Notes under the pieces: model-generated | Databases searched by the model: none | What the model was told of the DNA's origin: nothing | Seen by the model: the letters and a program-made list of their open reading frames with translations, nothing else | NCBI GenBank assembly: GCA_902780305.1 | Contig: CACZFB010000010.1 | Coordinates: forward strand, 1 to 63,363 | Length of the DNA stretch: 63,363 nt | Reading direction: 5' to 3' | DNA from: an uncultured Coriobacteriaceae bacterium | GTDB lineage: Bacteria > Actinomycetota > Coriobacteriia > Coriobacteriales > Atopobiaceae | Translations under genes and position numbers: made by a program | Part shown: one piece after another, positions 42,667 to 52,344 of the stretch | Position numbering within the stretch: the first letter of the stretch is position 1 | How the letters are laid out: each line of letters starts with the position of its first letter

Positions 42667-45600
42667 GTGCACAGGGGACATGAACAGGGGACGGGTCTTG
42701 CGTTCAGGTGTGAACAGGGGACGGGTCTTGCGTTCAGGTATGGCTTCCTGTTCATGCTGCTCGTGCTGGTGGCGCTTGAGCTGGGTGCGTGCTCAGCCAA
42801 GACGGTTGACAAGACCACCGACGAGGCCGTCGACAAGGGTGCGGTCGAGGCACAGGACGATTTGTCCCAGATTACCTCAAGCGATGACATCTGCGGTTGG
42901 GGAAGCGAGACGCGCGACGCCCCAAATGCAACCGACGGTCCCTCGTCGCAGGGTGAGGGTGGCACCGTCCAGGACCCCATCGTTGCTGCTCGGTCGGCAG
43001 ACCTTCCCAGGGAGCCCAAGGAGTATACCGTGATGGTGTATCTGGTGGGCTCGGACCTAGAGGCCAACTCCGGTCGTGCCTCGCGCGACCTGCAGGAAAT
43101 GCTGAGCTCGGGGGTCGATGCCTCGCGCGTAAACGTGGTGGTATTTACCGGCGGAAGCCAGTACTGGCATGCCAACATTCCCAACGACCGCAACTGCGTG
43201 CTAGACATCGCGTCGGGCAAGGGCAACGTGGTCGCCACCACGAACGACCTTCTCAACATGGGCCAGGCCAGTACGCTTGCGACCTTTGTGAGCTGGGCGA
43301 CAAGCAACTTTCCCGCCCGTCACAGTGCGCTCGTGCTGTGGGACCACGGAAAGGGTCCCTCGGGAGGTGCGTGCTTTGACCAGCTGCACGACTACGATTC
43401 CCTCTCGCTCGGCGAGATGTCCCAGGCCATGCGGGACGCGGGCTTTGGGGCAGACCGCAAGCTGGACTGGGTGGGGTTCGACGCCTGTTTGATGGCCTCA
43501 CTCGAGTCCATGCAGGCATGGCAGGACTATGCGCGCTACTTTGTGGGATCGCAAGAGGTCGAGGACGCCCATGGGTGGAGCTACGCCTTCCTGGACGTGC
43601 TCAACCGCACCTCGGATGCGCCCCAGGTCGTGCAGGCGATCGTGGACGAGTTTGGTGCCTACGCGTCGTTGCAGGAAGGCGTTGGCAGGTCTGCCTATAC
43701 GCTGTCGGCCGTCGACCTGTCGCGCGTGGGGGAGGTTGAGCGTGCACTTGACGCGCTCTCGGAGACTCTTCTTGCAGACCTTACCGCACAAGACCTCGCC
43801 CCGCTTGCCAGTGCCAGAGAGCAGTGCAGGTCGTTTGGGACCACTCTGGAGACTGCAGGCGGTGCGGGGCTGGTTGACCTGGTGGACCTGTCCAATCACC
43901 TTGTGGGTGAGCATCCGCAGTCGGCCCAAGCCTTAGTTGACGCTGCAAATCGTGCCGTCGTGGCAAACGCCACCAACGTGAGTGGCGCCCACGGCATCTC
44001 GCTGTGCTTTCCGCAAACGAGCGAGCAAAAGGACTTGCCGGTTTTGGAGGGGCCGTACGACAAGATGCTGGATGCCTACGGCACGCGAGGGGAGCATGCG
44101 CGTGCGGTTGACTGGACGCTGGGCGAATTCCGCGAGGAGGCAGACACGGCTTCGCTTGCACTGAGCGCGGAACAGGCGCAAGGGCTGGCGCTGGCCAGGT
44201 ACTCGATTCTGCGCGACCTTGGAGACGGCTCCTACGTGCCCGTGGTCACGAACGTGCACGTGGTCGTGGGCACCGACGGCGTGGTGCGGGTTCCTCTCAA
44301 TCCCGCGCTCATCGTGTCGAGCGCAGACCAGCTGGCGCTTCCGGTGCGGCAGCTGCGAGCGGACTCCGGTCGGCGGGAGTACGTGTGTCCCATGGCGTAT
44401 CTGCTGCCGGCACCAGAGCTCGTGGATGGCCTTTTAGGTGCCGCGCCCATTAGCCTGAGTGTGGTGGTCGATTCCCAAACGGGTGAGGTGAGCAACACGT
44501 GGGCGTCCCACGCCAATGCCGAGCTTGGCTTGAGCGGACACGACGAGGTGGACCTTGGAGAGTACCGAGCACTCATGCATTACTTTTGGCGACCACTCAC
44601 GCCAAGGCGCGATGATGCGGGCGCCTTGCTGCCGCATGCCCAGTGGGAGAGCCAAACGGGAAAGGCAATCACCTCCACGTCGCTCCTCTCGGGAGAGGTC
44701 TCCTTTGCGACAAGGCACACGAGAGACTTGGACAAAGGATACGTGGTGCAGGTGGTGCTCACCGATTTGGCTGGAGACCAGCATGGGTCGGAGCTGCTTG
44801 CCCTCGACGGCATCGAGTGCAAGGAGGCCAACTGCCCAGTGCCTGGTGGCAGCCTGACCTTTGCCCTGTATGATGACCACGCCGAGTGGACCGGGTATGT
44901 GGGAGAGCTGGAGACGATAGTGGTGCCGGAGCAGGTGGAGGGACTTCCCGTCACGTCCGTGGCGGACGGAACGCTGGACTGGGACACGCACGTGCTCAGT
45001 CTCACACTGCCCTCCTCGGTAACGACGATCGGGTCGGGTGCGCTCAACCTCATCCACGCGGCTCACATGGACTTGGGCGAGGGTGTGGAGGAGATTGGGG
45101 ATCGCTCGCTGTGCTACGCAAATATCCAGGAGCTGCGCCTGCCCTCGCGACTGAGAAGCATTGGGGATGCTTCGCTCAGGCGCCTTGGGGTTACCACGCT
45201 CCGCATTCCCACGTCGGTGGAACATGTTGGCGAGGCGGCGCTCACTGGATGCGAGGACCTTGTCGCCTATGACGCCGACGCGTCGTGCAAGGCGGTGCGG
45301 GTCGCAGACGGCGTGCTGTTCTCGGCGGATGGCGGCACGCTTAAGGCGTTCCCTGCGGGGCGTACGGGCGAATACCAGGCACCTGCCGGGACGAAGAAGA
45401 TTGGCTATGGCGCCTTTTGCAGCACCGTGCTGGAGTCCGTCACGTTTCCCGAGGGGCTTGTTGAGATTGACAACTGTGCCTTCTATTGGACCGTGTTCGA
45501 GATTCCCCAGCCCCTTGCGTCCATTCACTTGCCCAAGAGCTTGCGACAGTTGGGGAGCTATGCCTTTGGGTGCGACACCCACGGCTCGTCTTTGGACAAG

Positions 45601-46032
45601 GCGCCACTCATGGAGATGCTGCGTTTGGGGAGCGAGCTGCGAAGCGTGGGAACGGGCGCCTTCTCGGGCATTAACGTGGCGCGCATAGAGGTGGACGATG
45701 CGAACCCGGCCTTCTCCAGCCCCGGTGGCTTTCTTGCCAACAAGGCGGGCGACACCATTCTCCAGGCGCCAGAGGGCATGGGCCATACGGTGGTCGTGCC
45801 GCAGGGAATAACCGCCATACAGCCGGACGCCTTTCGTAGCTATGAGGAGGGCACCGAGTTCGTGCTGCCCAGCTCGCTCACCTATATTTCGGAGGATGCC
45901 TTCCGCATGCATTTTGCCCAGGATGGCCACAAGGTATGGGACATCTCCATTCATTGCGAGAAGGGAAGCGTGGCCGAGGAGTTTGCTCGGGTGCACGGCA
46001 TTCCCTGCGACAACCAGTACGACCCGCAATAA
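42667..46032 (+). CDS. C11 (clostripain-like) peptidase lipoprotein with LRR domain
   Basis: Up to 1,121 residues. The lipobox LGAC follows a hydrophobic stretch (FLFMLLVLVALE). Peptidase C11 domain: YTVMVYLVGSDLEANSG, catalytic His in LWDHGKG (~227) and Cys in GFDACLM (~274). Then a central domain of unknown type and C-terminal BspA-type LRR_5 repeats (EIGDRSL, SIGDASL, HVGEAAL; RIPTSV). Membrane-anchored outside the cell; cleavage after Arg/Lys is usual for this family. The start is uncertain: GTG 42667 lies one base after the metH stop and the N-terminus is made of the 30-bp repeat, while the only later in-frame start (ATG 42754) would leave a signal peptide without positive charge. Confidence 0.85.
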   Translation: MHRGHEQGTGLAFRCEQGTGLAFRYGFLFMLLVLVALELGACSAKTVDKTTDEAVDKGAVEAQDDLSQITSSDDICGWGSETRDAPNATDGPSSQGEGGTVQDPIVAARSADLPREPKEYTVMVYLVGSDLEANSGRASRDLQEMLSSGVDASRVNVVVFTGGSQYWHANIPNDRNCVLDIASGKGNVVATTNDLLNMGQASTLATFVSWATSNFPARHSALVLWDHGKGPSGGACFDQLHDYDSLSLGEMSQAMRDAGFGADRKLDWVGFDACLMASLESMQAWQDYARYFVGSQEVEDAHGWSYAFLDVLNRTSDAPQVVQAIVDEFGAYASLQEGVGRSAYTLSAVDLSRVGEVERALDALSETLLADLTAQDLAPLASAREQCRSFGTTLETAGGAGLVDLVDLSNHLVGEHPQSAQALVDAANRAVVANATNVSGAHGISLCFPQTSEQKDLPVLEGPYDKMLDAYGTRGEHARAVDWTLGEFREEADTASLALSAEQAQGLALARYSILRDLGDGSYVPVVTNVHVVVGTDGVVRVPLNPALIVSSADQLALPVRQLRADSGRREYVCPMAYLLPAPELVDGLLGAAPISLSVVVDSQTGEVSNTWASHANAELGLSGHDEVDLGEYRALMHYFWRPLTPRRDDAGALLPHAQWESQTGKAITSTSLLSGEVSFATRHTRDLDKGYVVQVVLTDLAGDQHGSELLALDGIECKEANCPVPGGSLTFALYDDHAEWTGYVGELETIVVPEQVEGLPVTSVADGTLDWDTHVLSLTLPSSVTTIGSGALNLIHAAHMDLGEGVEEIGDRSLCYANIQELRLPSRLRSIGDASLRRLGVTTLRIPTSVEHVGEAALTGCEDLVAYDADASCKAVRVADGVLFSADGGTLKAFPAGRTGEYQAPAGTKKIGYGAFCSTVLESVTFPEGLVEIDNCAFYWTVFEIPQPLASIHLPKSLRQLGSYAFGCDTHGSSLDKAPLMEMLRLGSELRSVGTGAFSGINVARIEVDDANPAFSSPGGFLANKAGDTILQAPEGMGHTVVVPQGITAIQPDAFRSYEEGTEFVLPSSLTYISEDAFRMHFAQDGHKVWDISIHCEKGSVAEEFARVHGIPCDNQYDPQ
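42681..42739 (+). repeat. 30-bp tandem direct repeat at a gene start
   Basis: TGAACAGGGGACGGGTCTTG plus CGTTCAGGT occurs at 42681-42709 and again at 42711-42739; the period of 30 bases keeps frame. CATGAACAGG (42679-42688) is also the reverse complement of CCTGTTCATG (42747-42756). It encodes EQGTGLAFR twice in the N-terminal reading of the next gene. Confidence 0.85.
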
Positions 46033-46145
46033 GGACGGTGCGGTTATACCCTAACGGTTCCTAAGGGCGCACGTGCCGTGGGTTATACTACATGTGAGAT
46101 ACGATGTGCTTGTCAACGGGTTTTTGACGAAGCGGGAGGACTCAT

Positions 46146-47510
46146 ATGAGGCGTTTTGGCATGGCGACGCTCGTGGTACTTGTTGCCTTGGTGTTGGCGG
46201 CGTGCACGGCGGGCGAGACACCCAAGGATGGCGGTGCGGACGCGCCGGTGCAAGAGTCGGCTTCCCCGCAAACGAGCGAGAGCAACCAGGATGCGGTCGA
46301 GTCCGCCAGTCAGAGTGCCAACGCGAGTCAGAACATCTCTGGCTTGATGGACCAGACCCTTCAGGAGTACTACCAGACGCACGGGACGATTCTTGCCGAC
46401 AGCGACGAGGCCGGTGAGGAAGGGGCCGGCGAGGAGTCTGACGAGCTCACCTTTTCCAAGGACGTGGACGCCTACGTGCCAGACGGCATAGAGCGCAACA
46501 TCGTGGGCACGGATGACCGCGTGGCTCCCAGTGACCCGTACAAGTATCCCTTCTCGGCCATCGCGTACATGACGGTGCACTTCCCCTGCAAGCATGGGGA
46601 CGCCACCGCCACGGGCTTTATGGTGCGACCCAGCATATTGCTCACCGCGGCTCATGCCCTGTACTGCGAGGAGTGCCAGACGCGCGCCACGCATGCGGAG
46701 TACTATTTTGGCTGTTACCCGGACGGCAGCTACGGCTACAAGTACGACGGCATGACCACCGTTGCGTTTGGCACCAAGTATCCCAGCCAAAACCGAGGCT
46801 GGGACTACGCAATCGTGCGTTTTGATGATCAAAACGTGGGAGACGAGACGGGCTACTTTGGCTGCACAGTCGCGTCCAACTCCCAGCTTGAGGGTAAGAA
46901 CTTCGCGGCGGCGGGCTACCGCGATGGCGTGATCAAGTACGACGTAAACAAGACGTACGTGCGCGACAACGGCTCCGTATGGCTGTATGCCGACACGTTG
47001 CCCGGCAACAGCGGCGGGCCCATCTACGACAGGGACATGGCCTGCGGCATCATCGTGGCCAGCACAGCCGACGGAAAACGGAACGTGGGATGTCGCATAA
47101 CGCGCGAGGTGATTGACAAGATCTTTGAGGTGGAGCGCGCCAAAACGTCCCAGCCCACCCCCACGCCCGTTGCCCAGCAGCAGACGCCGCTGGTGGTCAA
47201 GCCCTCAGAGACCGGCTCGCGTGGCTTTATCCTGCCGTACTCGGCAACGCACGTGTACACGCGGAGCGAGCTGGCGGGCTTGTCGACGTATGAGCTCTAC
47301 CTGGCGCGCAACGAGATTCCCGCGCGTCACGGATACGTATTTGAGAACCAGGACCTGCAGGTGTACTTTGCCTCTAAGAGCTGGTATCACGGCACGCTCG
47401 CCAAGGACGAGTTTAGGAGCATCGAGGGGATTCTCAACACCACCGAGGAGACAAACGTCGAGATGATCCTTGCCATTGAGCGCGAGCAGGGTTCCCCCTA
47501 CGTGCCGTAG
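46146..47510 (+). CDS. V8-like serine protease lipoprotein with YARHG domain
   Basis: 454 residues from ATG 46146 (GGGAGGA upstream). Lipobox LAAC, acidic Ser/Gln-rich spacer, then a trypsin/V8-type protease: TAAH (His ~170), GWDYAIV (Asp ~220), LPGNSGGPIYD (Ser ~289). After a Pro/Thr/Gln linker comes a YARHG domain (LARNEIPARHGYVF ... YFASKSWY), found on secreted proteins and thought to be an extracellular binding module. Expected to act on the outer surface. All triad residues are present, so activity is likely. It ends 13 bases before a 78-base perfect palindrome. Confidence 0.92.
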   Translation: MRRFGMATLVVLVALVLAACTAGETPKDGGADAPVQESASPQTSESNQDAVESASQSANASQNISGLMDQTLQEYYQTHGTILADSDEAGEEGAGEESDELTFSKDVDAYVPDGIERNIVGTDDRVAPSDPYKYPFSAIAYMTVHFPCKHGDATATGFMVRPSILLTAAHALYCEECQTRATHAEYYFGCYPDGSYGYKYDGMTTVAFGTKYPSQNRGWDYAIVRFDDQNVGDETGYFGCTVASNSQLEGKNFAAAGYRDGVIKYDVNKTYVRDNGSVWLYADTLPGNSGGPIYDRDMACGIIVASTADGKRNVGCRITREVIDKIFEVERAKTSQPTPTPVAQQQTPLVVKPSETGSRGFILPYSATHVYTRSELAGLSTYELYLARNEIPARHGYVFENQDLQVYFASKSWYHGTLAKDEFRSIEGILNTTEETNVEMILAIEREQGSPYVP

Positions 47511-47522
47511 GAAGCGTGAAAA

Positions 47523-47600
47523 CGCGTGTCCGTTTGGGAAGAGGTACCTTTGGGACATGCGCGCATGTCCCAAAGGTACCTCTTCCCAAACGGACACGCG
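47523..47600. repeat. Perfect 78-bp palindrome (39-bp arms, no spacer)
   Basis: The left arm 47523-47561 starts CGCGTGTCCGTTTGGGAAGA and the right arm 47562-47600 is its exact reverse complement. Diverged single arms occur at about 29311 and 38275. It lies between convergent genes (protease stop 47510; DUF3592-like stop 47621). There is no T-run, so it is not a classical terminator. Confidence 0.95.
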
Positions 47601-47620
47601 CGAGGCGGCAGCCCGTCGCC

Positions 47621-48103
47621 CTACGCCGCGGCAAGCGCTCGATACCTTCGGGCGACCAAGAAGCCGCCGACGACAATGCAAACGATGCCGCCTGCGCGCA
47701 GGGACAATGTGAGCGCGTCCTCGTAGAGCAGGATGTCCTCGTCTCCCTCAATGAGGCAGCCGCTGGCGGGGTGCGTGGGGTCGTACCTAACGGTTACTTC
47801 ATCGCCTTCCGCGTGACGGCGACTGCGTGCGACGGCTATGTTGCGCGCCACGAACTCGCGGTGGTCCGAGTCCTCAAACCGCACGAACGTGACGTACGTC
47901 TTGCGTCGCTTCTTGCCGGAGACCTTCTCCTGGACGTGCGTCACCTCGCCTGTGGTCGTGGCCGTGTATGCCTCGGCCTGCCCGGAGTTGTCCACCAGCA
48001 AGGGAACAATGATCCCAATGAGCAGACAGACAACTCCAATGACGAGCGGCACAATCGTAATGTCGACAAGTAGATCTTGCGGGGACACCCTTGCGTCGCT
48101 CAT
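47621..48103 (-). CDS. DUF3592-like membrane protein
   Basis: 160 residues from ATG 48103 (GGAGG at ideal spacing). Two membrane helices (about 18-38 and 135-152) bracket an extracytoplasmic beta-rich domain with TTGEVTHVQEKVSGKKRRKTY and GDEVTVRYDPTHPASGCL, the typical DUF3592 pattern. Function unknown. Convergent with the protease gene. Confidence 0.8.
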   Translation of the reverse strand: MSDARVSPQDLLVDITIVPLVIGVVCLLIGIIVPLLVDNSGQAEAYTATTTGEVTHVQEKVSGKKRRKTYVTFVRFEDSDHREFVARNIAVARSRRHAEGDEVTVRYDPTHPASGCLIEGDEDILLYEDALTLSLRAGGIVCIVVGGFLVARRYRALAAA

Positions 48104-48228
48104 CGTTCCTCCGTACTTCGTTGCGCGTGCGCGGCAGCTGGATGGTTCCAGTATAGATGAGTGATTTGTTGCGCAACAGATTTGCCGCATGCGGCACTAA
48201 CCTCTTGGTGTGGAGACAAGGAGAGGAG

Positions 48229-48765
48229 ATGAGCATGCGGGAGATGAGTGCCGTGCTGGATGCAAGTCGTACGTCTGCAAAAATGATCGAGGGCGTGGGG
48301 TATGCTATCCAGCTACCCGAAGCATGGGTTGGCAAGGTGAGCGTGCGGGCGAGCGGGCACGACGACCTGCGGGGATTCTTTGCGTCTGCCTGTGGTTGGG
48401 GTATCGAGGGCGAAGAGGTGTTCTCTTGCTACCCCGTTCCAAAGGAGAACGTGGCGTTTTTCGTGGGCAATGCGCGGAAGCTTGGGAGCGTGACGCTGGG
48501 GAGCGGCCAGAAGGCTGGCACTTACCTTTGGGACGAGGCGCGCGTGTTCTTTGATGCCGCCATGCCAAACGGACGCCATCTCTTTGCGTTTGCCCCGCAA
48601 GCGGTTGTCGCAAACGCGTACTTTGGCGCAACGATGAGCCGGCGACAGGCTAACTCGCTGGCCCGTATGCAAACGCTGGGTGACATGGTGTATGACGACG
48701 ATCCGTACGGCTACGGTGTACCCCTGGCTTGTCTGCGCGAGGTCGCGTGCCGTACGAGTATTTAG
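48229..48765 (+). CDS. Unassigned soluble protein
   Basis: 178 residues from ATG 48229 (or ATG 48235) after AAGGAGAGG. No signal peptide, membrane helix or motif that I recognise. A globular composition with FFASACGWGIEGEEVFSCYPV and an aromatic-rich middle. Transcribed away from the DUF3592-like gene. Upstream in-frame codons to 48157 are probably untranslated. Confidence 0.75.
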   Translation: MSMREMSAVLDASRTSAKMIEGVGYAIQLPEAWVGKVSVRASGHDDLRGFFASACGWGIEGEEVFSCYPVPKENVAFFVGNARKLGSVTLGSGQKAGTYLWDEARVFFDAAMPNGRHLFAFAPQAVVANAYFGATMSRRQANSLARMQTLGDMVYDDDPYGYGVPLACLREVACRTSI

Positions 48766-48875
48766 ATCTTGCAAAAAAGGCTCAGTAAAGAGCGGGTAGA
48801 CTCGGGGGACAGTACCCCTTGTCTGCCCGCTTTTCGTTGGGTCCTCGACCCATAGGTTTCTGGATTGACCCAAAA

Positions 48876-48913
48876 AAGCCCCCTGGTGAAAAGAGCTTTT
48901 CACCAGGGGGCTT
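48876..48913 (-). terminator. Terminator of the minus-strand ChW gene
   Basis: Exact 18-base arms AAGCCCCCTGGTGAAAAG / CTTTTCACCAGGGGGCTT, ending on the minus strand in a run of six T. It lies 20 bases beyond the stop of the 48933-50216 gene and could also stop the opposing gene. Confidence 0.9.
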
Positions 48914-48932
48914 CCCTTGGTCTGTAAAGACG

Positions 48933-50216
48933 CTACTTCACGACCACGGAGGCACGGTTGCCGCTGTTGCCCTTGTATGTGGCAAAGATCATGCTCGAGT
49001 CGTCTACACAGTAGATGTAGTGTCCCTTGGAGGATTTGCCCACGTACTTTATGTATTTGCCTCCGCTCATCTTGCTGTTCGAGATCACGACGGCGCCGCA
49101 GTAATAGTAGCCACCACGACTGTTCTTGTAGTCCTTGTGGTAGACGTTGAGGTAACGGCCGCCGCTATTCTTAACAAACAGCTTGCCCTTGAGGTTATTG
49201 GGAACGATGATCTTGTACTCGCTATTCTCGTACAGAACCGACCCGTTGGACGCCCTCGTGGCCTTCTTCGTGCTCTTTTGTGCGGCCTTCTGGCGGAATG
49301 CACCATCGGTGGATCCCGGTGCGGCCCCTCCCTTGGGGACGAGGCGGATCTGGATGGCCTCAAGACGGTAGGAGTATCCAGCGGACCCAGACTGCTCGCC
49401 GTTCTTGGCCCAGCCCATCCAGCCAAAGCGCTGGCAGTGCACGCGGTAGTACACGTCGTAGCGATTGGCCATGTCGCCGTAGAGGCTCACTTGGATGGCC
49501 TCAAGACGCTTGGACTGGTGGCTGGTTCCTGCCATGGCGCCGTCGGAACGCCAGCCCTGCCAACCAATCTTTTGCACGTGGGTACGGTATGAGATTCCCC
49601 CCGAGCACGGCAGGTCGGACAGCTTGATGTTGATGCCCTCGAGCCTGAGGCTGCGTCTGCTCGTTCCGCTTGTGTTGCCGTCGGTGCGCCAGTTCTGCCA
49701 ACCGACTTTTTGCACGTGGGTGCGGTAGGAAACGTGTGGCGTGGTAGCCTGAGTCTCCAGTTTCTTCGCGTCGTCTGTGGGGTTGGATTGCGTGGTCAGC
49801 GCGTTGGCCTCTTTGGCGTCCTTGGTGGCGCTTGCCTCGGCCGCGTCCTCCACAACAACCTCGGACTCGTTGATGCTCTGCTCGACGACGGCGACTTCGT
49901 CACCCTTGAATCCCTCGGTCTCCGGTTCGCTTTCCACCACCTGGCTTTCATCCGTTTGGCTGGGCGTCTGTGCCGGGATGGTGTCCTCGTCTCCTGGATT
50001 CTCCTCAGCGGTGGGGGTAGCGAGTTGCGGGTCTTGCTGCGTAATCTCCCCTGAGCCGTCTTGCGTGGCGTTGCCCGGCTCTGTAGCAGTCGTCTGTGTC
50101 GCAACGTCGCTCGCAACGGTTTCCTCTGCGATGGCAGTTGCCGGCATGCATGACACTGCCATGCAGGTGGCCAGCATCCACGATGCCAGAAGTTTTGTTC
50201 CTGTTGCCTTTTTCAT
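48933..50216 (-). CDS. Secreted ChW-repeat protein with a novel C-terminal domain
   Basis: 427 residues from ATG 50216, with a strong AAAGGAGG five bases upstream. Signal peptide (ends AIAEE), acidic Thr/Glu/Gln-rich spacer of about 120 residues, then three ChW repeats (SYRTHVQKVGWQNW, SYRTHVQKIGWQGW, YYRVHCQRFGWMGW) and a Gly/Tyr/Lys-rich C-terminal domain of about 100 residues (YLNVYHKDYKNSRGGYYYCG, MSGGKYIKYVGKSS) that I do not recognise. The ChW cassette is nearly the same as in the two large proteins. Divergent from pgi. Confidence 0.9.
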   Translation of the reverse strand: MKKATGTKLLASWMLATCMAVSCMPATAIAEETVASDVATQTTATEPGNATQDGSGEITQQDPQLATPTAEENPGDEDTIPAQTPSQTDESQVVESEPETEGFKGDEVAVVEQSINESEVVVEDAAEASATKDAKEANALTTQSNPTDDAKKLETQATTPHVSYRTHVQKVGWQNWRTDGNTSGTSRRSLRLEGINIKLSDLPCSGGISYRTHVQKIGWQGWRSDGAMAGTSHQSKRLEAIQVSLYGDMANRYDVYYRVHCQRFGWMGWAKNGEQSGSAGYSYRLEAIQIRLVPKGGAAPGSTDGAFRQKAAQKSTKKATRASNGSVLYENSEYKIIVPNNLKGKLFVKNSGGRYLNVYHKDYKNSRGGYYYCGAVVISNSKMSGGKYIKYVGKSSKGHYIYCVDDSSMIFATYKGNSGNRASVVVK

Positions 50217-50243
50217 TTTTTCCTCCTTTGTTTGCACTTGCGC

Positions 50244-50256
50244 TATCACAGTGATA
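50244..50256 (-). promoter_or_regulatory. Palindrome upstream of the ChW gene
   Basis: TATCACAGTGATA, 6-base arms around one base, about 16 bases upstream of the Shine-Dalgarno. Possible operator; no flanking promoter is certain. Confidence 0.35.
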
Positions 50257-50421
50257 CCTCGGAGTTTTCGCTTAATGTTGCGCAACAATGTTCATCGCCG
50301 AGAATGGCTTGGTAGGGTGCTTGGGGAGCTACATGCGCCGCCAGCCGATGTGTAGTGTGCGGTGCGCGTGCGTTGCGCTATCCTTAACCTAATATGTATC
50401 TCCGAGGTAAGGAGCCGCACT

Positions 50422-52116
<1,695 letters not shown>

Positions 52117-52133
52117 CTTCCGACAACAGAGTC

Positions 52134-52187
52134 GTGGTACAAAAGGGACAGTCCCCGGTATACCGGGGACTGTCCCTTTTGTACCAC
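52134..52187. repeat. Perfect 54-bp palindrome with GGGACAGTCCCC core
   Basis: 27-base arms with no spacer (left arm starts GTGGTACAAAAGGGACAGTC; centre CCGGTATACCGG). It starts 17 bases after the pgi stop. Related sequence is in the cluster at 12625-12720. Likely acts in termination or as a mobile hairpin. Confidence 0.95.
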
Positions 52188-52344
52188 CGCACCCCGACGC
52201 CACTGCGCTCCCGCGGAAAATACTGATATCAAAACACGCCTGCTTGGTCGGGTGGGCTATTATGGTTGACCTCAGGTAACTGATGCGCAGGATGATGGGC
52301 ATGCCCCTTGTTGGGACACGGCGACGACGGAGGGGGAGTTGTAC

